20,852 bases of DNA, taken from Allomyces macrogynus ATCC 38327. Taxonomy: Eukaryota; Blastocladiomycota; Blastocladiomycetes; Blastocladiales; Blastocladiaceae. Below the pieces are notes generated by a model. The model did not search any database and was not told the origin of the DNA. It saw only the letters and a list, made by a program, of their open reading frames with translations. The stretch covers positions 448,773 through 469,624 of the forward strand of contig GG745368.1 in the NCBI GenBank assembly GCA_000151295.1. Reading direction: 5' to 3'. The translations under genes and the position numbers were made by a program. This document shows, one piece after another, positions 1 to 8,456 of this stretch. Position 1 is the first letter of the stretch. Every line of letters starts with the position of its first letter.

Positions 1-1380
1 TCATGGTGTCAAACATGATCCAGCGCGACCCGTTCAAACGGCCCACTGCGCAACAATTACTCGACCAGTACCGCGGCACCGTGTTCCCGGACGCCTTCTA
101 CACGCACATGGCCGCGTTCCTGCGCGGGTACACCTACCCGGACACCCTGACCAACGTGCCGGCCTTGCACCAGTGCCCGGGCGATACGGCGCTCTCGATC
201 GGTGACCGCCGCATTCTGCACGTGCAGGCTACCGCACCCTCGGTCCCGCCAAGCATGGCCCTTCTCGTGCTCGACCACGTCGCGTGTCTCGTGCGTGCCC
301 TGACTTACCCGAAAACGGTCCTGGCTGCCGTCGACCTGCTCGCGGATTTGGCTGCACACGTGCCCGACGAGCATTGCCTTGACAGGATACTGCCGGCGCT
401 GACGTGGATCTTGGCAACTGACCGGCTTGGGTGCACGCCGAGGACCGAGGCGATCAAGGCATGCGCCAAATTGGTGTGGAGCTTTTTCTTTTCGCGCTTC
501 GCGGCTCTGGCACGAGACAAGATGATGCGCTCATGCACCAACTGGATAGTTGACTACCGTTCAAGCCGTCTCGGCCGATGAAGCACGGCTCTTCAGCGAC
601 GTCCTTTTTCCGATCTTTGACCAGCTGGTCGTGGACCGCGAGCCCATGGTCCGCGCCACGTTTGCGACGTGCCTGTCGGATTTTGCCGAAGCGAGCGTGC
701 GGTTTATGCGGTCGACGCAAAAGAAGCTCGAGGAGGAAGCGGGTCACGACGAGCGCGCGTTTCTCTCGCTGCAGGTGCGACTAGTTCTGTGCTGTGCCGT
801 CTCTCCTGCTCCTCTCACTGGCGTTCGTATTTTTGGTCAAGTAGAATCAAGACGTTGTCATGGCCGAGCTGCAAACGCGGTTCCTCAAGCAGCTCGAGAC
901 GCTGATTCTCGACAAGGACAAGTTTGTGCGAGGCGCCATTCTCTCTGACATTTCAAGGCTCTGCGCACTCTTCGGACGGCAGGTCGCGCACGATCTGATT
1001 CTGAGCCACACGATCACGTACCTTAACGACAAGGGTCCGAACTTGCGCACGTACGTCGTGGACTCGGCAAGCAATGATCATCTTGAAGCTAAATCAAAAG
1101 TTGTTTTGCTCCACATGAAGTGCCTTTTTTGACAGCATTGCCGGTGTTGGGAGCGTGATCGGTGAAAAGAGTCTCAAGGAGTATGTGATCCCGCTCATGA
1201 CGCAGTCGCTGCTCGGCACGATTGCGCTTCTCATCTCGACGCGCCGACATTCAATCTGGCCGATCAATTCACCGCGCTCATCACTAATCACCAGATGCCG
1301 ACGCGCTCGTCGTCGAGCGCGTCCTGTACGCGTTTTCAAGTCTGGGTGGAGAAGGTCGAGAACAAGTTGAACGTGTTGCG
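1..1380 (+). CDS. VPS15: Vps15-like PI3-kinase regulatory subunit, partial (5' cut by window, 3' end lost)
   Basis: Vps15 is the membrane-anchored pseudokinase/HEAT/WD40 scaffold of the class III phosphatidylinositol 3-kinase (Vps34) complexes in autophagy and endosomal sorting. The first residues are the end of the kinase lobe (MIQRDPFKRPTAQQLLDQ, then RGTVFPDAFYTH), followed by HEAT-repeat sequence. Recognisable stretches include LDRILPALTWIL, CALFGRQVAHDLILSHTITYL and FDSIAGVGSVIGEKS. I read exons 1-473, 550-774, 845-1050, 1121-1215 and 1295-1380; introns are 70-79 nt. Intron 474-549 is phase 0, 775-844 phase 0 and 1051-1120 phase 2. The fourth intron (1216-1294) has a GC donor, a good branch site (ACTAAT) and a CAG acceptor. 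After residues DADALVVERVLYAF..GGEGREQVERVA the frame enters a 19-G run and then a TGA at 1417. The rest of the HEAT region and all WD40 repeats of a normal Vps15 are missing. Family assignment is firm; whether the truncation is real is not. Confidence 0.9.
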
Positions 1381-1398
1381 GGGGGGGGGGGGGGGGGG
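1380..1398. repeat. 19-G homopolymer
   Basis: Nineteen consecutive G mark the exact point where Vps15 coding sequence ends. Downstream sequence has lower GC and no Vps15 similarity in any frame. It may be an assembly join, a homopolymer with wrong length, or a real rearrangement point. Confidence 0.95.
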
Positions 1399-2131
1399 AG
1401 TTACCAGTGTGAGCATTGAGGTGATCAGTGTTTGATTAGTACTATCGATTTGCATGCACTCAGTTTGCTTCTGCCTGGTCATCGTGTCTTGTTACAAGCT
1501 CACGGCTTGGATATTTGTTGCAGTGGAATTGCTTCATTTATCCCACATTTATCAACCCGTCCTCCCTGATGGCGTGCTGTCGCTGTTGTGTTGCTTGTGT
1601 TGGAAGAAATCCATTGCCATTGCTGGTTAACTCTGCTGTTCACCATCACCTAATGTTCTGCATCAGGGTCCACATCATAAAACATTGCCCGAATAGCGTC
1701 GCGACAGCAGCCATCGATTGTGGGCCAGATGACAACTTTGTGATGGCTTTGGGACATGAAGCCAATTGTTGCAGCATTTGTCAACCACCACACCACACCA
1801 CATTGTCGCTCAGCCGAGTCGCTGAAGCTGCGACTCAATACATCTGGAATGGTGCTGGTGCCTGCTGACGACCAAATCGTTTGGCCTTGCCGCAGAAACC
1901 GGATGTCTACTTCAAAGGAGCGCAAACGAGAGCCAAGCACCCAAAATGGCCACGTCAGAGTCATGCTGCATCTCTTGCGTCGCTCCGTATTTTGACGATC
2001 CTCCGCAATCTATCGTTGGCGTTGACATTACTATTTCGGCACCCTGCCACGCATCGCCCTGACAAGTCGCAACTTGTCCTCAATCTCTCGCTCTAGAACT
2101 AGGAAACGTGCAACCGCTAGCGCTTGAGCCA
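1399..2131. other. Lower-GC intergenic stretch, no recognisable gene
   Basis: About 730 bp between the broken Vps15 and the EIPR1-like gene. A hand count of one 60-base line gives close to half G+C, clearly below neighbouring coding lines. It has short open frames on both strands (for example 1650-1964 minus), none with family-like motifs. It holds a simple CCACACCACACCAC stretch near 1790-1800 and a perfect 7-bp stem with a 7-nt loop (1816-1836). The last part must serve as promoter and leader of the downstream gene. Confidence 0.6.
1816..1836. repeat. Short perfect inverted repeat (7-bp stem)
   Basis: GAGTCGC (1816-1822) and GCGACTC (1830-1836) are exact reverse complements around a 7-nt loop. 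No U-tract or flanking gene end suggests a specific role. A 7-bp stem is expected by chance at this scale. Confidence 0.4.
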
Positions 2132-3604
2132 ATGGACTTGAACCGACCAAGCGATGACAGCGAGCACGCGTGCGTGTATGGCCTGCGGAACCAGGTGCCG
2201 TGATTACATGCTCTGCTCAATGTGCTGCGACTGCAAGCTTTTCGGTCAATAAATGCCTTGATCTGTCATGCTCGTGCTTGTTCCTCACCGGTTTGCGGGC
2301 GTGCGCGACAATAGACGCGTGCCGTCCACGCTCTCTCGGGCGAAGAGGAGCGCTCGCTGTTTTTGATTGGCACGCTCGGTCTCGCCAGCGAGAACGAGCT
2401 CCACTTGATCGAGTACTGCGAGGACCGGCCCGACACGGTCGCACACGTCGAGTTTCGCCACTCGCACGAGATTCACGCGATTGCGTCGTGCCCGAGCCGC
2501 GACGCCAAGCATGTTATTGCAACGAGCTACAACGTCGGTATGGTCCAGTGTCCAGTTTTGCTTGAATTCTGTGAATGGGTTCTCACACGCAACGACACTC
2601 GAATATAGTCGGCGAGCGGTCGCACCGGATGCGGTCGACACTCTGGCGGATGGACTCGCGCGTGATCGACAATCTGGGCGGGAACCAAGGCGCTGTGAAC
2701 CTGGATCTCGAGCCAATTGTCACGCTCGACGACAAGTTTTCCAAGTTTGGGATTGCCGAGTACGTTTCTGGTCAGGATATGTCGCTCCTTGATGCACAAT
2801 TCCTCACCCATGATTTACCTCCCCACCAGAGTTCAATTTGATCCGTCGGGCAACACGACCAAACTCGTTGGCCGCGACCGGGACCACCTGGCCATCTTCT
2901 CGCTGACCGAGTCGCTCACATCGGCGATGCTCGGCGCGACCGTCGCGCTACCGCACCCGGAACACGACCCGGCAAGTTCGGGCCCGACGGGCACGTCGTC
3001 ATCCCTATCCTGGAACCCGCACGCGCCGTCGCAAATCGCCGTCGCGCACGACCAGCACGTGTCCGTGATCGACGTCCGCGCCGGATCTGTCGCGACTACG
3101 TTCCGCACGCACGACGTGCAGTGCCGTTCCGTCGACTGGAACCCCAACAAGCTGCATCAGCTGGCCACGGGTGGTGACGACTGTGCGGTGCGGTACTGGG
3201 ACCCACGGCACGCAGCGCGTCCCGTTCTCGACGATCCGGGCCTCCACACGCACTGGGTCACGCACGTGCAGTACAACCGGTTCCACGACCAGCTCGTCAT
3301 GTCGGCGAGTACCGACCACGCCGTGCACCTGACGTCGGTCTCGTCGATCTCGTCTCTACCACTCGGCGTCATGTCGGACGCGTCCGAGACGGACGACGAC
3401 GCCGCTGCATGTGGCGGATCGCCGCCGCCACCACGGGCCAAGCTCGACGACGGACTGCTCATGACGTACGACCAGCACGAGGACTCGGTGTACGGCCTCG
3501 CGTGGAGCGCGGCGAACCCGTGGGTATTTTGCTCTGCGAGCTACGACGGGCGTGTGCTCGTGAACACGGTGCCGAATGCCATCAAATACAAGATAATCCT
3601 GTGA
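2132..3604 (+). CDS. EIPR1: EIPR1/TSSC1-like WD40 protein (EARP/GARP-interacting)
   Basis: Homologue of EIPR1 (TSSC1), a WD40 beta-propeller that binds the endosomal tethering complexes EARP and GARP and assists retrograde traffic and dense-core vesicle function in animals. Exons: 2132-2194, 2315-2537, 2609-2759, 2830-3604; introns of 120, 71 and 70 nt; total 1212 nt, 403 aa. Family landmarks in order: VYGLRNQ at the N-terminus, FLIGTLGLASENELHLIEY, HSHEIHAIASCPS, STLWRMDS, VDWNPNKLHQLATGGDDC, VRYWDPR, HWVTHVQYNRFHDQLVMS, the acidic loop around DASETDDDAAA, YDQHEDSVYGLAWSAANPW, SYDGRVLVNTVP and the typical C-terminus AIKYKIIL before TGA. The reading frame is intact across all four exons, which makes this the best-preserved gene in the window. 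It lies on the same strand as Vps15, another endosomal factor. Confidence 0.94.
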
Positions 3605-3772
3605 GCAAGGCAGCGCAACGGAACGGAACGGATTCGTGATTCCTTGAATATATCGTCCACTGATTCCCCCACCCCAGTCCCGAGCTCCTCCTGAGCTGCG
3701 AAAATGTGACAATTTCAAATGTTGTGTGGGATTAAATCAACAATGTGCAGCGCTTGCCCGACGGCGCATGGT
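3605..3772. other. Convergent 3' intergenic region
   Basis: About 170 bp separates the end of the WD40 gene (plus) from the end of the membrane-protein gene (minus). Only 3' untranslated sequence is expected here and I see no further gene. Confidence 0.6.
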
Positions 3773-4987
3773 CTAGTCGGTCTTGGGCTTGGCTGTGGAC
3801 GCGGCAGCCGCATCCCACGACGGGTACGTGTGGTAGTTGCCAGGCAATGCCGGGCGGAACGGAGCGCCGGGCCGCTGGTACCATTGCACGTAGACGAGCC
3901 TAGCGAACCAAAAAAAAACGTGAGTTTGTGCGTTCGCCACAATCGAAGAAGGATGCGCGAAAACATACCACCACCCGGCGTAACCCAACACAACCGCCAC
4001 CACCTTATCGGCAGCGGTCCCGAGGAAAAACGCGGCCATGCACAGCTCGGCGGTCCAGGCAAAGCCCGTAAAGAACGTGGCCCAGAAGAGAACAGAGTCC
4101 CACTCGTCCTTGTCGTCCCACAGGTCGTCGTCAAGGTCGATCCGCGGCAGCGACGACCCGGAATGGTGCGGTGTGGTGAGCGGCGTCGTGACGGGCGAGA
4201 CGGGCGGTGCCGCACCCACACGGTCCTCTTGCGCGAGTTTCTCGCGTCTCGCAGCGGCGCGCACGTGCAGGACGCGGCGCACCCAAACGAGCGACTCTTC
4301 CCGCGTGACGACGGTCGCAAAGAGCGCGGCGGCAATGGGCCGGATCGCGGCGGCGTGGAGCGGCGGGCACGAGGCCGGGCATGTGGCGGCGAGAAGCGCC
4401 GTGAGCAGTTCAGGCGCGTATTGGACCGTGATGTAGCCGACGACGGCGTTCACGGCGATGCGGCGCGCGGCGTGACGCAGGGCGTTGATATTGTGCGCAC
4501 GGAAAAACGTCGTATAGACGGCAATGACGGCCGTCAGGAGTATCGCATAGACGGGCGCGAGAAGACCGAGGTGTGTGTGCAGGTGGCTCGTCGCCACGGT
4601 CAGGAGCGTGCGCGGCGCCCATGGATCGCTCAGGTCGTCGGGCGTGCCGATGCGGTCACCGACGGGCATATGCTGCACGGCCGCGGTGGCCGCGCCAAGG
4701 CCCACGACGCCCGCGTAGAGCAGAGACGCGTATTGCGCGGGTAGCGGCGGCATGATCCACGGATTGCGCAGGCTGACGACGCGCGTGTGCGGGCGCGCGG
4801 TCGTGCGTGCCGCAGCGCCGGGGGCGGTCGTGGCAGCATTTACAGAGGTGGTGCTGCCCGTAGTACTTGTCGGGGCGCTGGTGCTGCCGTTGCCGTTGAT
4901 CATCGGTGCCGATGCAGCGTCGGACGGCTGGCCGACGATGCCTTCGGCCATGGCCTGCTGCAGCAGGTGGATTGGGCCGCGAACCAT
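3773..4987 (-). CDS. Multi-pass membrane protein, family not recognised
   Basis: The open frame extends upstream to 5104, but the first ATG in it is at 4987 (start MVRGPIHLLQQAMAEG), so I start there. A Ser/Thr/Ala-rich N-terminal tail (about residues 20-65) is followed by hydrophobic segments near residues 86-105, 140-161, 177-200, 213-227, 297-322 and 328-340. A charged loop (about 228-296) between the fourth and fifth includes an acidic patch (DLDDDLWDDKDEWD). An intron is likely at 3968-3900 (minus: GTATGT donor, TAG acceptor, 69 nt). It is a multiple of three and contains no stop, so the unspliced frame is also open. Splicing joins GWW to LVYVQWYQRP and gives about 381 aa; retention adds 23 residues. 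The spliced form is more likely because the intron carries a strong donor and a run of nine T before its acceptor. Six segments suggest an organelle or ER membrane protein; I assign no function. Confidence 0.75.
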   Translation of the reverse strand: MVRGPIHLLQQAMAEGIVGQPSDAASAPMINGNGSTSAPTSTTGSTTSVNAATTAPGAAARTTARPHTRVVSLRNPWIMPPLPAQYASLLYAGVVGLGAATAAVQHMPVGDRIGTPDDLSDPWAPRTLLTVATSHLHTHLGLLAPVYAILLTAVIAVYTTFFRAHNINALRHAARRIAVNAVVGYITVQYAPELLTALLAATCPASCPPLHAAAIRPIAAALFATVVTREESLVWVRRVLHVRAAARREKLAQEDRVGAAPPVSPVTTPLTTPHHSGSSLPRIDLDDDLWDDKDEWDSVLFWATFFTGFAWTAELCMAAFFLGTAADKVVAVVLGYAGWWYVFAHPSSIVANAQTHVFFWFARLVYVQWYQRPGAPFRPALPGNYHTYPSWDAAAASTAKPKTD

Positions 4988-5417
4988 TGTGTGCGAGCCA
5001 ATTCGAGCAGTCTTGGTGACGGGAACGGTGTTGGGGATGGTTGGACGTTGTCGACGTTGGTGGCGAGAGAGGAGGCTGGCTTTGCCGGGGACCCGCAACC
5101 CCACGTTCTCTGATCTCTGCGGACTGCTTTTGCGATCCTCACGAGGAAGTGCCCCGAGACACCGGCGACGAAAAATAAGTCAAGTATATCCAGTCAGAAG
5201 AGCGGGAACGACTTGAAGATCAGGCCGGGAAACGAAAAAAGGATCAAATGAATGTGCGGACCCGCCGCACGCCAAGGACACTCAAACCACCACCAACACC
5301 GGCAGCGACACAACCGACCCGTCGCGCGCATCACTCCCGCCCCGGCGAAGCCGCGCGGCTCGTCACGACCCCGCCGCGACAGACCAGGCCCGGCTGTGCG
5401 CGCGTCAGCGACCCTCC

Positions 5418-5534
5418 ATGACGACGACCGACCACGACAGGACCTACTCGACCGACGACAGCATGACCTACTCGACCGACGACAGCATGACCTACTCGAC
5501 CAACGATGACCACGCCGCGCACGGCGCACCTTGA
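5418..5534 (+). CDS. Possible 38-aa small ORF with 8-residue repeats
   Basis: The ATG at 5418 opens 38 codons ending in TGA. The middle is an acidic, Ser/Thr-rich repeat of unit YSTDDSMT, present in two perfect copies and one diverged copy, then NDDHAAHGAP. It lies far upstream of the 6046 start, so it could be an upstream ORF in a long leader, or chance. The repeat is a multiple of three and is open in more than one frame, so openness alone is weak evidence. Confidence 0.25.
   Translation: MTTTDHDRTYSTDDSMTYSTDDSMTYSTNDDHAAHGAP
5441..5510 (+). repeat. 24-bp tandem repeat, about 2.8 copies
   Basis: Two identical 24-bp units (5441-5464 and 5465-5488) begin GACCTACTCGACC and are followed by a third partial, diverged copy to 5510. 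The unit equals eight codons. Confidence 0.9.
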
Positions 5535-5721
5535 CGCCCACGAGCATCCCCTTGACCTGGCCGATCTGCCGCGCCGCTGCAACGTCGCCGCGCGGCGACT
5601 CAATCCAGGCCCACGCGACGAGGTGCACCTGCCAGCCGAGGGGCTTGCTCAAGCGAGGGACCACTGTAACCAGCGCGTTAGCGCGAGCAGCGTGCGGTAG
5701 AATCGACCACGCTCGCGTCAC
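5535..5721 (-). other. Unassigned minus-strand open segment, possible exon
   Basis: From an ATG at 5721 the minus strand reads a protein-like stretch containing RLSKPLGWQVHLVAWAWIE and DVAAARQIGQVKGMLVGVK, followed at once by GTGCGC, which could be a splice donor. Downstream the frame passes into the Arg/Ser-rich shadow of the tandem repeat. I recognise no family and find no convincing partner exon. It may be the 5' part of a gene model for the membrane protein at 3773-4987, or chance coding in GC-rich DNA. Confidence 0.2.
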
Positions 5722-6045
5722 GTTCCATCGTTCGATCGCGTGTCCCCCAGCGCCTCCCAGTTCCCTCGATCGTGATCACGCCCCCGGTGCTCTCGCACCC
5801 ACCGACGACGCTGACGCGAACGGCGAACCGACCGAGACAGCAGGCACCGTGCGGTGCCACCGCCTGAATGGCCCCGACACTCCAGCGCCTTCCGCCTTCA
5901 AAGCGGGCGCGCTCCCCACGCGGCCGCCGATGTTCCTTTGCCCCGTCTCGCTGCTGGAGCTCCTCGGATCCAACGACGACGTCCAAGGACCGCTGTGCAC
6001 ACTCGATCCTCTGCCCTATTCCCGCACCCAACCAAGACGACCACC

Positions 6046-8090
6046 ATGGCCCCGAATATCGACCCGCTCCCGCCCTCGTCGCGCCCGCTGCGCGTCGCCG
6101 TCGTCGGCAACGGCATCGCCGGCCTGTCGGCTGCGTGGCTGCTCTCGCAGTACCCCGAGTCCTACACCGTGACGCTCTACGAGGCCGACGAATATCTCGG
6201 CGGGCACACGCACACGGTCGACGTGCCGCCGCTCAAGGAGTTTGCCGACCAAGTTTCTGCGGCCCCTGTCGACACGGGCTTTATCGTGTGCAACCCCGTC
6301 ACCTACCCGAACCTGCTGGCCTTTCTCGATGCCGTGCAAGTGGGCGTCACGCCCTCGGACATGTCCTTCTCTGTGTCGCGCAACCACGGCGCGTTTGAGT
6401 GGGCGGGCGACACGCTCCAGACGCTCTTTGCGCAGCGCGAAAACGTGCTCGACTTCTCGGAGAACGGGATCTGGCGCATGGTTTGGGACGTGCTGCGGTT
6501 CCACTGGCACGCTGCGGCCATTGCCGACCTTGCCGACAAGGTCACGTTTGGTGCGGCCGGCGTGACCAAGGCCGACCGCGCGCGGTACGCCTACCACGCG
6601 CGGCAGTCGATTGGCGAGTTTCTGAGTGCCGGCAACTACTCGCCGTCGTTCAAACACAATTTCCTGGTCCCGCAGACGGCGGCCATTTGGTCGACACCTG
6701 CGGGCACGTGCCTCGACGAGTTCCCGATTTTGACGCTGATCCGGTTCTTTCGCAACCACTGCATGCTGCAGCTTGTCGGGCGCCCGAAATGGCTCACGAT
6801 CCCGCTCGGGTCGCGGTCGTATGTCGCCAAAGTCGCTGAACACTCGCCGGACGTGCGCGTTGGGCACCGCGTCACGCAAATCACGCGCGGGACGGGGGTC
6901 GCGCAACCGACGTCGCTCGAGGACTTCCCGCGCGGCCAAGTGACCGTCACTGACGACCAGGACGGCGCGAGCGCCTACGATTACGTGATTCTCGCGACGC
7001 ACGGCGACATTTCGCTGCAGCTTCTGACCGACGCGACCCCACGCGAGCGCGAAGTCCTCGGGAAAGTGCGGGTCTCGAAGAACCGCGCCGTCCTGCACCG
7101 CGACCCGAACTTGATGCTTAAGCGGCGCGAGACGTGAGCCGCGTGGAACTACCTCACCAAGACGAACCTCGACGGCGCCGAAGCCGACGGTGTGCGTCAC
7201 CTACTGGATGAACCGGCTGCAACCGTTTATTCCGCGGCGCACGCACGGCGACGTATTTGTCACAGTCAACCCGCTCTACGAGCCGGATCCAAGTCTCGTG
7301 ATCCAAGAGTACCTCTACGACCACCCGGTCTACGGGTTTGATCTCGTCCAGGCACAGGAACAGCTTGCGTCGATTGTGAATATGCGGTTCACGGGGTTCG
7401 CGGGCGCCTGGTGCAATTACGGGTTCCACGAGGATGGCGTCACCGCCGGGCTCGCTGCGGCGGCTGCCTTGGGCGCGACGCCGCCGTTCCCGGTGCTGTT
7501 GAACGGCGGGTACCCGACGCACCGCACGCTGTTCCACCCCGTTGCCGGGCTCCCGACCGTCCCGTCTGCCACAAAGTACCTCGCACATCTCGGCGCGCAC
7601 TTACTGCGGGACGTGGTCGCCCAACTCCGCCGTGCAGCACCCGCGGCACCTGCCGCCGCGCGGCAGCATACGGTAGATCTGACGTGGGCACAGACGCTAG
7701 GCGCACTCGGTGCCGCGGCGGCCACAGCGTGGCGCGGCGGCGTCGTCGCGGAAGTCCAGGACGCGCCCATGGTGCAGGGGGAGCCGGGAGCGACGGTGCC
7801 CGTGCGATCGGTCCCGGCGCGCGCGATGCGCGGACTGACGGCGCAGGTGCGCGCTCGAGTTGGCGGAACGGATGCTGATGGTGGTATTGTTTGCGTGTGT
7901 GGGGATCCCGCTGCTCGTGCTCGGCAAGGCGCTCGGGTACGTGCAAGTGCAGGATACGGTCGCGGAGGCGGCCAAAGGGATTGTCGAAAGTGGCGAGGAG
8001 ATGGAGCTCGTGTGGGTTCACCCGCGCGTGCGGATCGTGTGGCAGGCAAGCAGCGCGCGAAATGTTCAGGTGGAGGCCAAGAGCAAGTGA
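6046..8090 (+). pseudogene. FAD-dependent amine-oxidase-like oxidoreductase, interrupted
   Basis: Member of the flavin-containing amine oxidoreductase superfamily (COG2907-type predicted NAD/FAD-binding protein). The start is in CCACCATGG. Residues 17-35 carry the dinucleotide-binding motif VAVVGNGIAGLSAAWLL, and EADEYLGGHTHTVD follows at about residue 45. Family stretches include VDTGFIVCN, YPNLLAFLDAVQVG, MSFSVS, GTCLDEFPILTLIRFFRNHCML and DYVILATHGD. After HRDPNLMLKRRET, a TGA at 7135-7137 sits where the family has Trp (RR..W..WNYL). One base of slip near 7189 then moves the frame to VCVTYWMNRLQ, FVTVNP, YDHPVYGFD and FAGAWCNYGFHEDG. A further frame change between about 7690 and 7860 leads to a C-terminal hydrophobic segment (LMVVLFACVGIPLLVLGKALG) and a tail ending at TGA 8088-8090. 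The homologous regions are all present and colinear, so this is either a recently broken gene or a full gene with consensus errors. Substrate cannot be told. Confidence 0.85.
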
Positions 8091-8456
8091 AGGAGGGGTT
8101 GTTGCTGTTTGATATCCTTACCTTAGTTGCTGAAATGCATGCTGTATTGCCAGCATCCTGCAGTGTTTTCGGGTGGAGAGCATGCGGACCAACCATGCCG
8201 AGCCCGGCGCGCGCGTCAAGGTGTTGGGGACGAAGACGTTTTGTCGAGCAGAAGCAGGATTACAGCGCAGATCAACGGCAAAGTGAGAAACGAAGCGCGA
8301 ACCACAGCCACACGTGAACAGGGCCACCACCTCATGTAGCGACTTGGCGAACCTTGACCGATGTCTTTCGCCCTCCACCCCGCGATCTCTCTTCCTCTCT
8401 CTCCAACGTGCCCACATCGACCTCCAAGCCCCCACCAACTACACCCAATACCAACC
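8091..8456. other. Intergenic region, no gene seen
   Basis: About 370 bp between the FAD oxidoreductase and the small membrane protein on the same strand. The last part before 8457 is C/T-rich, as expected of a fungal leader. No RNA gene or repeat was recognised. Confidence 0.5.

Larger units (their letters stand above)
4988..6045. other. Divergent intergenic region
   Basis: About 1.06 kb between the start of the minus-strand membrane protein and the start of the plus-strand FAD oxidoreductase. It must contain both promoters. It holds a 24-bp tandem repeat (5441-5510) in a possible 38-codon ORF and an unassigned minus-strand open frame (5721 down to about 5535). No TATA box stands out. Confidence 0.55.

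Noticed and set aside
2088..2101. GCTCTAGAACTAG, resembling a cloning-vector polylinker
   Set aside because: Only 13 bases match and the flanks do not continue the polylinker; chance is sufficient.
1399..2131. Transposon or LTR remnant in the lower-GC stretch
   Set aside because: I found no terminal repeats, target-site duplication or transposase/polymerase-like frame.
6016..7200. 394-codon open frame on the minus strand
   Set aside because: Antisense shadow of the FAD oxidoreductase; no motifs and Arg/Val-rich composition.
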